This document shows, in pieces, positions 46,968 to 57,106 of a stretch of 64,000 bases of DNA (positions are counted from its first letter, which is position 1; each line of letters begins with the position of its first letter). The notes below the pieces were generated by a model. It was not told the origin of the DNA. It worked only from the letters and a program-made list of their open reading frames with translations, and did not search any database. The stretch is taken from contig NC_080588.1 of the NCBI RefSeq assembly GCF_029962835.1, positions 17,378,001-17,442,000 of the forward strand, in the 5' to 3' direction. A program made the position numbers and the translations under genes. This DNA comes from Magnolia sinica. Lineage: Eukaryota; Streptophyta; Magnoliopsida; Magnoliales; Magnoliaceae.

Positions 46968-47002
46968 GAGCAGCAACCGGGAGTCTGGAGACATCTCTAG
47001 CT
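46965..47002 (+). repeat. Direct repeat, right copy (37-38 bp)
   Basis: Identical to 44905-44942; here it continues into TTCTTTAAGTAGGTC, the upstream integrase coding sequence. Confidence 0.85.
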
Positions 47003-47853
47003 TCTTTAAGTAGGTCTAGGTTAGCGGCAATCTGCTCGGCATTTTGATCTTCCTGATAGACCCTGACCCGAGTTGTAGGGAGACCGATCTCAATTGACAT
47101 CACCTCCTCCGAACCATAAGAAAGCAAAAACGGAGTTTCCCTAGTAGATGACTGAGGCATAGTCCTATAAGCCTAGAGGATGAACGGGAGCTCCTCGGCC
47201 CAGTTGCCTTTCACTTTCTCTAATTTTATTTTAAGGTGATACTTGATGATTTTGTTGACTGCCTCCACCTGTCTATTGGATTGCGGATGCCAAGGCAAGG
47301 AATGTGCGTTTAAAATGCTGAGCCGCCAACACATGTCTCGAAACTTGTCGTTATCGAACTATCTGCCATTGTCAGATACGATAGTGCATGGGATTCCGAA
47401 TTGGCAGACGATGTTCTTCCAGACAAAGTCAACCACCTTCTGCTCTGTGATTTTTACAACAGGCTCGGCTTCGGCCCATTTGGTGAAGTAGTTGACAGCG
47501 ACAATAACGAACTTGACCTACCCTTTTCCAGTGGGCAGAGGTCCGATGATGTCAATCCCCCATTGGGCGAAAGGCCACGGCCCACTTATGGGAGTCATTT
47601 CTTCCGCAGGTCGCCTCGACACTGTCGCAAATCGCTGACACTTATCGCACCTTTGGACGTAGTTTTTCGAGTCCTCCCTGATGGTTGGCCAGAAATATTC
47701 TTGGCGGATTATTTTCAGTATCAGGGCCCGACCACCAGAGTGATTTCTGTAGATGCCTTCATGAATCTCCCGAATCACGTAGTCTGCTTTATCGGGTCGG
47801 AGATACCTGAGGTAGGGTTGTGAATGCCCTTTTTTGTATAAGATCCCGCCCAA
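46968..47853 (-). pseudogene. pol: Integrase of gypsy 1, zinc-binding and core region
   Basis: Starts near MGGILYKKGHSQPY (47853). The HHCC zinc motif is present (HEGIYRNHSGG ... CDKCQRF), and the first catalytic Asp lies in AQWGIDIIGPLP. The frame stops at 47518. The middle of the core is in fragments with stops to about 47160. The block RETPFLLSYGSEEVMSIEIG to about 46968 is the conserved post-core region. Interrupted by the 2-kb insertion and by point lesions. Confidence 0.85.
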
Positions 47854-47862
47854 GACTATGTA

Positions 47863-48345
47863 TCATGCAGCTCTGACCCTCAGGCACCTTGCCTCCAATT
47901 TATCCGAGGGGACCTCACCAGATGTGAGGTAGTTGTAAATCGGATCCATCCAACTCGGAGTATTCTCTACTGGGTTGACAGTTTTCTTCTCTGTTTGGTC
48001 AATGCTCGGATGTTCTATGAACTCTACGGGGATGACCCGAGGGATCTTTCCTTCCGTGGCCGAGGCTAGCTTTGCTAAGGCGTCAGCCCAGGAATTCTCC
48101 ACCCTCGAGATTTGATTGATAGTACAGCTCCAGAACCTTTCTATCAGCTTCCTAACTTCGGCCAGGTAAGCCATCATCCTGGCCTCCTTATCCTCATATT
48201 TGGTGGAGATATGATTCACCACCAGCTGAGAATCACATCGTACCTTGAGGGACTGGACCCCCAGACTGGCCAGCAGCCTGAGTCCAGCCAACAGAGCCTC
48301 ATACTCCGCTTCATTGTTTGAGACTTTGAGACTCTTCTACTGTCT
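47863..48345 (-). pseudogene. pol: Second (archaeal-type) RNase H of gypsy 1
   Basis: The minus-strand sequence gives NNEAEYEALLAGLRLLASLG, then VRCDSQLVVNHI and ENSWADALAKLAS. These are the acidic-residue motifs of the additional RNase H that Tat-lineage elements carry between the first RNase H and integrase. Interrupted upstream by stops. Confidence 0.8.
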
Positions 48346-48599
48346 CTTAATTGCTTGGAGGAACAGGCGAAGGAGCTACCTCCATTTCGGCACTGATCCC
48401 TTCTCCGCTCAGGGTAGTAAACTCCACAATGAAGTCGGCCACAGCTTGGCCCTTTATCGCAGTCCTTGGTCGAAACTAGATATCGAACTCTCCGAGTTCA
48501 ATTGCACACTTAGTTAACCGCCCCGACACCTCACGCTTCTGGAGGACTTGCCTGAGGGGAGAGTCGGTCAAGACAATGATGGAATGGGCCTAGAAGTAC

Positions 48600-49810
48600 G
48601 GGCGTAACCTTCAAGCCAAGATAGCGAGACAGAGTGCTAATTTCTCCAGAGCCGGGTACCTTGTTTCAGCAGATACCATCGCTTTACTCACATAGTATAT
48701 GGGGTGCTGCTTGCACCCCACCTCTCTAATCAGCGCCGAGCCGACGGTTGAGGCCGAAACTGTAAGATATAAGAACAAGGGCTCGCCTTCTTCGGGTTTG
48801 GACAGTAGGGGCGGTGAGCCCAAGTACTACTTCAACTGCTAGAAGGCTTGCTCACATTCTGATGTCCACTCGGCCTTCTTATGACCCTTCAACTGCTGAA
48901 AGAAGGGGAGACATTTGTCAGTGGCTCTAGATACGAACCGCCCGCGTGCTGCTACTTGTCAAGTGAGGCATTGTATCTCTTTAATAGTCCGAAGTGAGCT
49001 CATTTCGAGGAGTGCCTTGATCTTGTCAGGATTTGCTTCAATACCCCTTTAATTGATTTAAAACCCGAGGAATTTGCCGGAGCCAACTCCAAAGGCACAC
49101 TTCGCAGGATTCAGCTTCATCTGGTACTCTTGGAGGATGGAGAAGGTTTCTCCGAGATCTGCTAGGTGGTTGGACGCCTTGGTGCTCTTAACGAGCATGT
49201 CGTCGACATAAACCTCCATAGTACGTCCGATCTACTTGGTGAACATTTGATTCACTAATCTCTGATATGTGGCCCCAGCATTTTTCAGGCCGAATGGCAT
49301 GACCTGGTAATAGTAGAGTCCCTTGTTAGTGATGAAGGTAATCTTCTGTCTGTCTGGGGGATGCATCGCGATTTGGTTATACCCGGAATAGGCATCCAGG
49401 AAGGAGAGTAGTTCGTGCCCCGCTGTACTGTCCACTAGCTAATCGATCCGAGGCAAGGGAATGCTATCCTTAGGGCGGGGTTTGTTCAGATCTGAGTAAT
49501 CCACATAAACCCGCCATTTTCCATTGGCTTTATTGATGAGGACCACATTTGCGATCCAGTCTGAATAGTGTACCTCCTCAATAAAGCCAACACTGAGCAA
49601 TTTGGAGATCACGTCGGCTATGGCTTCGTACCTCTTGGCGTCGAACGGTCTCCTCTTTTGTTTCACAGGTCTATGATCTGGGTCCACATTCAGCCTGTGA
49701 ACCATGACATCAGGAGAGATCCCTGGCATGTCCTCATGCGACTAGGCAAAGACGTCTCTATGTCACTGCAGGAAGGCCAACATCTTGGACCGTTGCTCGG
49801 AATTCAATGA
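48600..49810 (-). pseudogene. pol: Reverse transcriptase and RNase H of gypsy 1
   Basis: RT blocks: MPGISPDVMVHRLNVDP at 49729, GKWRVYVDYSDLNKPRPKDS, then DAYSGYNQIAMHP and MPFGLKNAGATYQRLV (49435-49232). After a stop at about 49232 comes [12 protein letters not shown], so the YVDD catalytic motif survives. The first RNase H is at 48823-48611 (EGEPLFLYLTVSASTVGSAL ... ETRYPALEKLAL). Broken by at least four stops (for example 49439, 49232, 48611). Confidence 0.87.
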
Positions 49811-49927
49811 TGTTCCGAGCTGAATGGTTTTGCTCAGATCTACTTCGTTGAGTGGCACGGCCTCCAAGCCTTCTACAGATGAGTCGTCTGTAGGTCCCCT
49901 GGGTTCGAGGACATTGATAGTGAGGGC

Positions 49928-50340
49928 TTACTTCACCGACCCTTTCTTTACTGCTATCACATAACATTTCTGAGCCTTGCGCTGATCACCTCGGAGATAA
50001 CCTATTCCGCCCTCGGCGGGGAACTTTATCATTAGATGGTATGTGGACACGATCGCTCTCATTGCATTGAGAGAAGGTCTGCCCAGAATGATGTTATGCA
50101 CTGATGACACATTAACGACGAAGAAGTCCACCGGGAGGGTAACTTGATGCCGTCCTTCTCTCGCGGTCATAGGGAGGGAGATGGCTCCTTCGGAGATCAT
50201 CCTTTCTCCAGCAAAGCCGTGCAGGGGAGTCTACACAGGTCTGAGATGCGACCTTGGAATTTCCATTCTTTCGAAGGCTTCCGAGTAGATAATTTCAGCT
50301 AAGCTCCTAATGTCGACCAGGATGCGGTACACCTTGTGAT
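49928..50340 (-). pseudogene. pol: Protease region of gypsy 1
   Basis: The minus strand reads YRILVDIRSLAEIIYSEAF at about 50330-50280, where D-T-G/D-S-G is expected. The active-site Thr-Gly is changed to Ile-Arg. It is followed by PVDFFVVNVSSVHNIILGRP, the conserved flap/C-terminal part of the retropepsin. Stops lie upstream at about 50230. Confidence 0.75.
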
Positions 50341-50415
50341 TGGCTATGACCATGGTTACCACTAAGACATCGTCGTGCGGATGTTGAATTTCACACACAT
50401 CATCTTCCTTGAAGG

Positions 50416-52113
50416 TCAGACTGCAAGGGCTGACTCGGAGTTCTTTCCTTGGCCTCTCGGTAAAGTGGATGTAGTGCTCTGGATCAGATTTCTGGGAATG
50501 GGCCTTATGGGCCCTATTCGAGTTTCCTCCACCAGACGAACCACCAAAAATGGTTCGGATTTCAGCCGGTTCCTCTCAGCATTGCTCGACTGCTCTTCTC
50601 TCCGAGCCGTTCTTTCCTCCTTGGTGTATCGACGTAGATGACCCTTACGGATGAGGGTTTTGATCTCATCTTTAAGATCCACACAGTCACTCGTGTTGTG
50701 GCTATAGTCACGATGGAATCAACAATACTTGCACTTGTCTCGATGATCTGGGTCGACCTTCATACAAACGGGATAATTCAGGAGCTTTTGGCCTCTGATA
50801 TCCAGCAGTATTTGTTCTGTAGGTGTGTTGAGGGGCGTGTAGGAACAGAATCTACCCTCAGGCTTCCTGCTCAGAAGACGATCGCGAGGAACGCGGTCGT
50901 CGGACTTCTTAGCGGATGACTGAGGTTCTTCGTTCCTCTGCCTCTTCCCTTTGTTTAGTGGCTCTACTACTTGAACGTTTTTGTTGGAGTTGGAGAACTC
51001 CTCGACATTAGTATATTTTTGAGCTCTAGTGATGAGTTTGGCTTTTCCAATGGAGAAGGTGAACTTCCCCTCTTTCAGGCCATTGAACATGGCGGAGAGT
51101 GTCATCTTGTCATCGTAGTCCTCCACCTGCAATGCTTCCTCGTTGAATCGGGCGATAAAGTCTTTCAACGAATCTTTAGGCCCCTGCTTGATGGTGAATA
51201 AATGAGTAGTCAGCTTCCGACTCTTCTTACCACTTATAAATTGGGTAAGGAATAATCTGCTGAGCTCTACAAAAGAACCAACAGAGTTGGGTTTGAGTTG
51301 TCGATACTAACTCCGAGCGGATTCAGTGAGCGTGATTGAAAAACCCCTGCACATCATTGCATCCGTTGCTGTCTGGATTTGCATCCACGAGCGATAAGCC
51401 TCTACGTGCTCAGACGGATCGCCAGACCCAGAATATTGGATGACGGGAGGTATCTGGAACCTCTGCGGCATCATCTCACTCATAATTGTAGAGGTGAAGG
51501 GAGGTTCGGTCTCTTCCATCATCGCTTGAACGGCGGCGGGAACAGACGAAGGCTGTTGGTTCTGCTGCAGTTTTAGAACCTAATTGCTGAGTTCCGTAAA
51601 TCGTGCCTCCCATGGATCTCTGTTTTCAGCTACCGTCTCCATCGGAGCCTCTACCTCGGGGGTTCTCCTTCCTCTTCTTCTCTCCAACTCATGGCAGAGA
51701 ACTGTCGATGCCAGGGCCGAAGTGACCAAAACATACGTCGGAGCCCGAGTCATTGTGTTCCGAATCGGAGCTTGATCTTGAGTCGGTGGGGGAACTTGGA
51801 CTGAAACTGGAATCCGAGCAGACTGATGTTGAGACCCTTCGGGTCTTATACTCCGCGGCGCGGAGTGGACTTCCATCATCGGTCTGATAGTTTCCTGAAC
51901 AGGATGCAGCTGTTGCTCCTGTCGCTGTTTCATCTGATCAATTTCGTCACGTAGGGCTTGTATCTCGCTTTGCATAGCTCGATACTTGCTGGCCCGATTG
52001 TGAGAGCACTGGGAAGGTCCTGGAGCAGACTCGGCATAAAGTAATGAGGAAGACCAAGTCTGATCGTTCTGCTCCGATTCCATGGCTGTGGACTTCTTCT
52101 TCCCTCTTACCAT
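50416..52113 (-). pseudogene. gag: gag of gypsy 1
   Basis: A likely ATG at 52113 (MVRGKKKSTAMESEQN) lies 60 bp inside the 5' LTR. All blocks are in one frame, with stops at about 51580, 51307 and 50719. A Gln-rich coiled-coil segment (QALRDEIDQMKQRQEQQ) precedes the capsid-like core (SLKDFIARFNEEALQVEDYDD..., MFNGLKEGKF). Near the end is the Tat-type CKYC-x-FHRDYSHNTSDC knuckle, where TGA (50719-50721) falls where relatives have an Arg codon, consistent with CGA to TGA. Confidence 0.83.
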
Positions 52114-52152
52114 TGTTTTTGAGAATAGGAAATTGACTTTTCGTATCAGTTT

Positions 52153-52172
52153 CCCATAGACGGCGCCAAAAA
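52153..52172 (-). other. Primer-binding site of gypsy 1
   Basis: On the minus strand TTTTTGGCGCCGTCTATGGG follows the LTR directly. TGGCGCCGT matches the 3' end complement of plant tRNA-Asp, and the remainder is the variant usual in Tat-type elements. Confidence 0.75.
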
Positions 52173-52830
52173 TGTTGTAGTCAAAATCTAGATCACCCTC
52201 CGCTCGACCCTTATAACTCCGAGTCGCTTGCAAGCCTTGAACCTGCACAATAATAGTAAGTAAAGGAGACCCTGGTTTAAATAGGGGACCCTCCGATGCT
52301 TAAGTCAAGTCAAAGGAATCTAGATATAAGTTGAAGAGTAGAGGGAGAGTGCGAGCTGTTGCGTACCCGTTTCCTCCTTGCAAGATGCTATATATACCCT
52401 CATGCTTAGGACAGGCATGTCCGCATAACTCGGCGCATCTTAGGGCATTTACCGTATCATGCGGGTGATTCGGACGCCCAGTCGTTGTATAGTCGTGCGA
52501 ACGTGGGCAGTTGAGTAACCGTAGCTAATCGTGCAATAATGGGATAACTCATAATTCTCCTCATAAGTAGACTCCGACCCGGGTGCCAAACCGACTATCT
52601 TGGCGTCGGATCACTCTGAGCCGAGTACTTCGACCTCGGATCATTCCGAGATCCTGCTCCAAATCCTAAGTCGACGGCTTCCGTCTGGGAGCTCGGAGTA
52701 AGCGCATAACAACAATCGGATTGGGGGTCCAACCCTAGCCTACATTCGATTCCAAGCTGTCCTATGCTCCGAGTCAGCTCTGGATTACTTCGGACTTCGG
52801 AACTGCAATGTCTCTGATCTTCCCATAATA
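52173..52830 (-). repeat. 5' LTR of gypsy 1
   Basis: 658 bp, uninterrupted; matches the split left LTR. It is followed by GTCCC (52831-52835), identical to 29943-29947. Confidence 0.92.
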
Positions 52831-52835
52831 GTCCC

Positions 52836-53110
52836 AATTCATTCTTGAGTTGGATAAAGTGGGATCAATTAGGGTTCGGTGGCCTTACTTGGCTAGGATT
52901 GGGATCGAAAGTGGCAGCGACCCTTTCACGTGCATGCCCGACATTTCATCAAATTTTCGGTCTGAACCATGCTCGATTGAGGATTGAAATGAAGTAGACC
53001 CGATTCTGGATTAGGTGGGGTCAAGCAAGGTCAAGTAGGGTTCAGTAACATTAACTAGCTCATATTTAGCCCGAAACTAGTGCTGAACCTCCTAGCACCA
53101 CGTTTGGCTT
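52836..53110 (+). repeat. Satellite of about 165 bp, right block
   Basis: AATTCATTCTTGAGTTGG... then ATCAATTAGGGTTCGGTGGCC matches the unit at 27243. A further partial unit starts at about 52996 (GTAGACCCGATTCTGG). The array fades out at about 53110. Continuity across 29947/52836 confirms the gypsy insertion. Confidence 0.85.
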
Positions 53111-53564
53111 GTGAGGTTTGAACGTCTATCATTGAAACCCTCTCGGGGTCATAGAAATTTTGGATCAATGTGATATTTGTTTTGTCTCTTCATCCATGTT
53201 TGTGTGACCTTATGAATATGTTGGATGGAAAATAAACCTTACAGTGGGGTTTGCTATTTGTTGTGTGGTCTATTTGAGCTTTAGATATGACTCATTTTTT
53301 GGATCGAAATCTAAAATGATCTCGCCAAATGAATTAATATCTAAAATGATCTTGCCAAATGGATGAACGGTGCGGATATAATAAACACATCATAGTGAGA
53401 CCCATGTAACTTTGATCTCCGTTGGACCGTTACTACAACTTGGAGCTTGCGGAGCATCAGCGCTCGTCTTCACATGACAAGTACCCACACCAGCCAGGTT
53501 TGTAGTGAGTGATGTGCCAGCCAATCCGTTTCTGTGGTACACTAGCCAATCGACCACGTATTAG
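53111..53564. other. Spacer with MITE-like words and a small duplication
   Basis: No gene. ATCTAAAATGATCT(C/T)GCCAAATG is duplicated in tandem at about 53323 and 53339-53362. The stretch 53360-53405 has the MITE-group core in reverse. Confidence 0.35.
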
Positions 53565-54050
53565 GTACTACCCCCGCCTGTTCGGAGCTCGGGACAAGCG
53601 GAGGCTCCAAGGGCCACTGATGGGCCAACATGATGTATGAATATTATCCACACCGTCCATCCATTTTATTTTTTTTTACATATCGTTATAGAATACTCGA
53701 CAAAAAAAAGGCAAATCCAAGTCTCAAGTGGACCACTCCATAGGAAGTAGTTGTGCCTAGGACCCCCACTGTAGAAACCTTCTTAAGGCTCACTGTGTTG
53801 TTTATTTTCCATCCAACCCCTTGATATGGTCATATACACATGGATGAAGTGAAAAAATAAATATCATCTTGATCTAAAACTTCTGTAGTCCCTAAGAATT
53901 TTTCAATGGTAAAAATTTAATCACCACCATGTGGCCCCTTTGAGACTTAGATCTTCTCTATTTTTGGGATAATGTTTTAAAATAATATAAAAAATAGAAT
54001 GGACGGTGTGATTGGTGCCTAGTCCGCCCTCCGAACAGGCGAGAATAGTG
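53565..54050. mobile_element. Foldback MITE, about 485 bp
   Basis: The left TTAGGTACTACCCCCGCCTGTTCGGAG and the reverse complement of the right end (TTAGGCACTATTCTCGCCTGTTCGGAG) are inverted. Inside follow GATGTATGAATATTATCCACACCGTCC and its counterpart. Confidence 0.65.
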
Positions 54051-54107
54051 CCTAATCCGCGCTCCAGCCAATCCGTTCCCAAAATAGATTCGTCGAATGC
54101 CCTCTCT

Positions 54108-54658
54108 CGGGCGCGGATTAGATACTGACAAGGTCAGTAGCCGAATCCTACTTAAGTGACGTCACCAAGCTAGGTGGACCCCACCATGATGCATGTGTTG
54201 TATCCATACCGTCCATCCATTTGGAGAGATCATTTTATGGCATGAGAAAAATAATGAGATAGATCTAAAGTTCAAGTGGACCCCACCATAGAAAACAGTG
54301 GGGACAGTGACATCCACCGTTCAAAACTTCTTAGGGGCCACAGAAGTTTCCAATCAAGCTTATATTTTTGTTTTCACTTCATCTATCTCTATGTTAACTT
54401 ATGAATAGGTTGGATCTAAAAAATACATCATGGTGGGCCCTATAAATGTTTCAACGGTGGGTATAACTGATCCTACGGATTTCTGTGGTGGGTCTTTAGA
54501 TCTATCTCATTCTTTTCTCATGCCATAAAACGATCTCTACAAATGGTTGGACGGTATGGATACAACTTCGCATCATGGTGGGGTCCACAGAGCTTGGTGA
54601 CGTCACTTCAGTAGGAATTTGGCTACTGACCTTGTCAGTATCTAATCCGCGCCAATCT
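54108..54658. mobile_element. Foldback MITE with inverted repeats of about 150 bp
   Basis: The ends GCGCGGATTAGATACTGACA / AGGTCAGTAGCC are mirrored at 54610-54655. The arms run on through GTGACGTCACCAAGCT, GGTGGACCCCACCATGATGC, CCATACCGTCCA and TCATTTTATGGCATGAGAAA. These arms are the best conserved of the MITEs here, which suggests a recent insertion. The boundary motif GCGCGGATTAG also occurs at the neighbouring MITE's right end. Confidence 0.75.
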
Positions 54659-55159
54659 CATCTCGTCTTCATCGATACACGTGCTTAATTAGGACTGGTA
54701 GTTTTAACTTGCCAATAATCGGCTGGTTAAGTACCCAAGCTAGTGCATTAATCGTTTATGTCCATCTAACGTGGGGGCCACGTTTGGGGCAGCTTAAATT
54801 GAATTAATTGCACGTCACATACAAGATTTCTTTCTTAGTTCCTGCATATCAACCATCATACTCTGCCAGAGTATCAATTTTTTTTTTTCACGTATCCCGG
54901 TGACAAGTTGTATTATACAAAATAAAATATTACGAAACAACGGGCAAGTTGAGATTAACATACATGTACTATAATGAATGTGATCATTAAAACTTGTTGG
55001 GAAGAACATACCTGACCAACAACAACGACGACGACGACGACAGCCAACTAGCTAGCTCATGGCCTACTTGGTCAGCATGAATGACCTACAGTATCCTGAA
55101 CTTGGAATGTATAGGCTATTGAACATGTATAGCTCAAGAAATCCAAGGGCATTGGAATT
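54659..55159. other. 3' flank of the EXO70 gene
   Basis: No coding signal. It includes a CAACAACAACGACGACGACG microsatellite at about 55017-55041 and the probable 3' untranslated region of the gene, read on the minus strand. Confidence 0.45.
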
Positions 55160-57106
55160 TCACCTTCTGTGAGATTTGTGCAATGATCTCGGTGACCCCT
55201 CGAACAGATCCAAGATAAATTCCTGCAAATCCTCTGGACTGTACTTGATGTAGCGGTGGCTGCGCCTCTCACCCCCTAGAAAACAGGAAGACCATCCCAT
55301 GAACTCCCGATATGCCTGAAGGACTTTCAATGAGATGGAAATCCTTAGATCATCTCGGAACTGGAGATTGGGAACCAACCATGCCGTCTGTGTCTTGTAG
55401 ATCTCTTCGAGGGCAAGATTAAAGCGCTGGAACTTCTCCTTGAGGATTGCGCTCGAGACTGAACCCGATTTTGTAAAGGGAACGCCCCCAATTTTCAAGA
55501 AAGAGAGGATCAAGCTCCAAGAAGCTCTTTCATAGTTCAGTTGGAGCTGTTGAATTTTCCTTCTTTGGTTTCTGATCCAGTCATCTTCAAGAAAAGCTCC
55601 AAGGTCCGAGTCAGCTTTCTGTACTATGTAGAAGACGTTGTTCATCAGGAAGAAGTGCTGCAGAGAACCATCATTATACAGGTTAGATTTACATTCGAGG
55701 TTGGATTCGAGGATGGAAATTACTGATTGAATATATCGAGCTGTAGACCGCCAATCATCTTCATGAAGAGCTGTATTCAAACCGGATAATGATGATATAT
55801 GATCCTCACCATTCTTTTCAAGAAGAAACTTCAGGGTATCATTATAATCTGTAAGGGTCTTTACATAATTTATCACATACCTTGTCAGGGGATGAATCCC
55901 ACCTCCGGCCAATGGCGTTTTCGACACATTCATTCTAACAGCATTCTTGAATTCTACACAAGTCCCCCTCACATGGTCCCCCAATCTCATCAGAACTACA
56001 CGAAACTCAGTTCTCACAGAAGAACCAGCCTCTTCGGAGAACAAAACATCTATATCCGGGAGAAGATCAGTCAACCCATCATACATGTCAAGTATCAGAA
56101 ACAGATTTTCAGGTGAGTGGGGCCTGATTGCAATAGATTTACCATAACTTAGCAGTTGCAAGATCAAGCCCTTTGAAGCCTCAATGAAACAAGACTGTCT
56201 GGCCAATCCAAACACTCCAAAGATTTCATTACTGAGCCTTTTCTCATTGGCAAGATAGATATGAACAAAAATCTTCATCCCGCGGATCCATTTTTTTATC
56301 TTGGAATTTAAGAAACTCCACTCCATTTGCAGAACTTCCCCCATATTCAGTCTTTCAATTTCAAGCATAAACAAGCTATCCTCCAAGGCATCTTTTCGGA
56401 TGCTAATGTAAGCTTGGCAACATTCTCGGTCATAGTTCGACATGAACATCACTTCTGCGATGCATTTAAGGTCTGCAATAACATCCGGATGGATCAAATC
56501 AACAATGAAATCCTCTGAGCTTTTGCTATTATGTCTCTTAAGCCTTGCTTGGGTGTCCTCATCTGAATCATCATCCACCGAACTTGTTGAAATCGCAAAT
56601 GACAAGCGATCTTCGCTCAAACAAAGAGATATGCGTTCGGGCTCCAAAGGTTGCCTGTTCTCAACAAGAATTTTGATAAATTCTTCCTCAATCCATGACA
56701 TTGCCATTTGAAGAATGCTGCGGGCAATTTGTAGAAGCTCATCCTTTTCTTGATCTTCGCTCAGAGACAAGCTCTCTAAGCTTTCTATCAGACTTCGAAT
56801 TTCATCAATGGCCTGAAGATGCTTGGAAGTTCCCCCCAGATCAGGGTTCCATATAATTGACCGATCGGAATCCCAATTCATGACCTTCTCCAGCACAGAG
56901 TTGAAGCGTTCTTCTATCTCACTTACACTTCCTTGCTTTTCTAAGATTTCAGACTTCCTTGATAAGCAGACGTTGAAATCCAGGAGGACTCTTTTCATAT
57001 CATTGGTGAAGTTGTTACTTGCTTCTAGGGCTTTCAAAATGTTCTGTGCAATAGCAATCACTTGTTCATCACCTTGTATGACACCCACGGATTTATAGTC
57101 ATCCAT
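55160..57106 (-). CDS. EXO70E: Exocyst complex subunit EXO70, E-type-like
   Basis: Intact 648-residue frame, single exon, as usual for plant EXO70 genes other than the A group. EXO70 is a peripheral subunit of the exocyst that tethers secretory vesicles to the plasma membrane and binds phosphoinositides through its C-terminal helical bundle. The N-terminal helical part (to about 190) is followed by an acidic Ser/Asp linker (SSVDDDSDED). The Exo70 domain (about 230-635) contains LAGGGIHPLTRYVINYVKTL, FLMNNVFYIVQKA, NYERASWSLIL and RDDLRISISLKVLQAYREF, with a basic C-terminal tail (SPRSLHKSHRR). I chose ATG 57106 (A at -3, G at +4). The frame stays open 16 codons upstream, but the only possible start there is GTG. 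Subgroup E is judged from the tail and the FLMNN region, from memory. The only host gene in the window. Confidence 0.9.
   Translation of the reverse strand: MDDYKSVGVIQGDEQVIAIAQNILKALEASNNFTNDMKRVLLDFNVCLSRKSEILEKQGSVSEIEERFNSVLEKVMNWDSDRSIIWNPDLGGTSKHLQAIDEIRSLIESLESLSLSEDQEKDELLQIARSILQMAMSWIEEEFIKILVENRQPLEPERISLCLSEDRLSFAISTSSVDDDSDEDTQARLKRHNSKSSEDFIVDLIHPDVIADLKCIAEVMFMSNYDRECCQAYISIRKDALEDSLFMLEIERLNMGEVLQMEWSFLNSKIKKWIRGMKIFVHIYLANEKRLSNEIFGVFGLARQSCFIEASKGLILQLLSYGKSIAIRPHSPENLFLILDMYDGLTDLLPDIDVLFSEEAGSSVRTEFRVVLMRLGDHVRGTCVEFKNAVRMNVSKTPLAGGGIHPLTRYVINYVKTLTDYNDTLKFLLEKNGEDHISSLSGLNTALHEDDWRSTARYIQSVISILESNLECKSNLYNDGSLQHFFLMNNVFYIVQKADSDLGAFLEDDWIRNQRRKIQQLQLNYERASWSLILSFLKIGGVPFTKSGSVSSAILKEKFQRFNLALEEIYKTQTAWLVPNLQFRDDLRISISLKVLQAYREFMGWSSCFLGGERRSHRYIKYSPEDLQEFILDLFEGSPRSLHKSHRR

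Larger units (their letters stand above)
29948..52830 (-). mobile_element. Ty3-gypsy retrotransposon, Tat/Retand-like, with nested copia (gypsy 1)
   Basis: The LTRs are 657-658 bp once the nested copia is removed: left 29948-30428 plus 40896-41071, right 52173-52830. They are flanked by perfect GTCCC repeats (29943-29947, 52831-52835) inside the satellite. The element proper is about 12.4 kb. Read on the minus strand it has PBS, gag, protease, RT, RNase H, a second archaeal-type RNase H and integrase, then an ORF on the opposite strand. This combination is typical of Tat-lineage elements. All coding regions are broken. It hosts the copia element 30429-40890 and a 2-kb insertion at 44943-46967. 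Confidence 0.9.
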
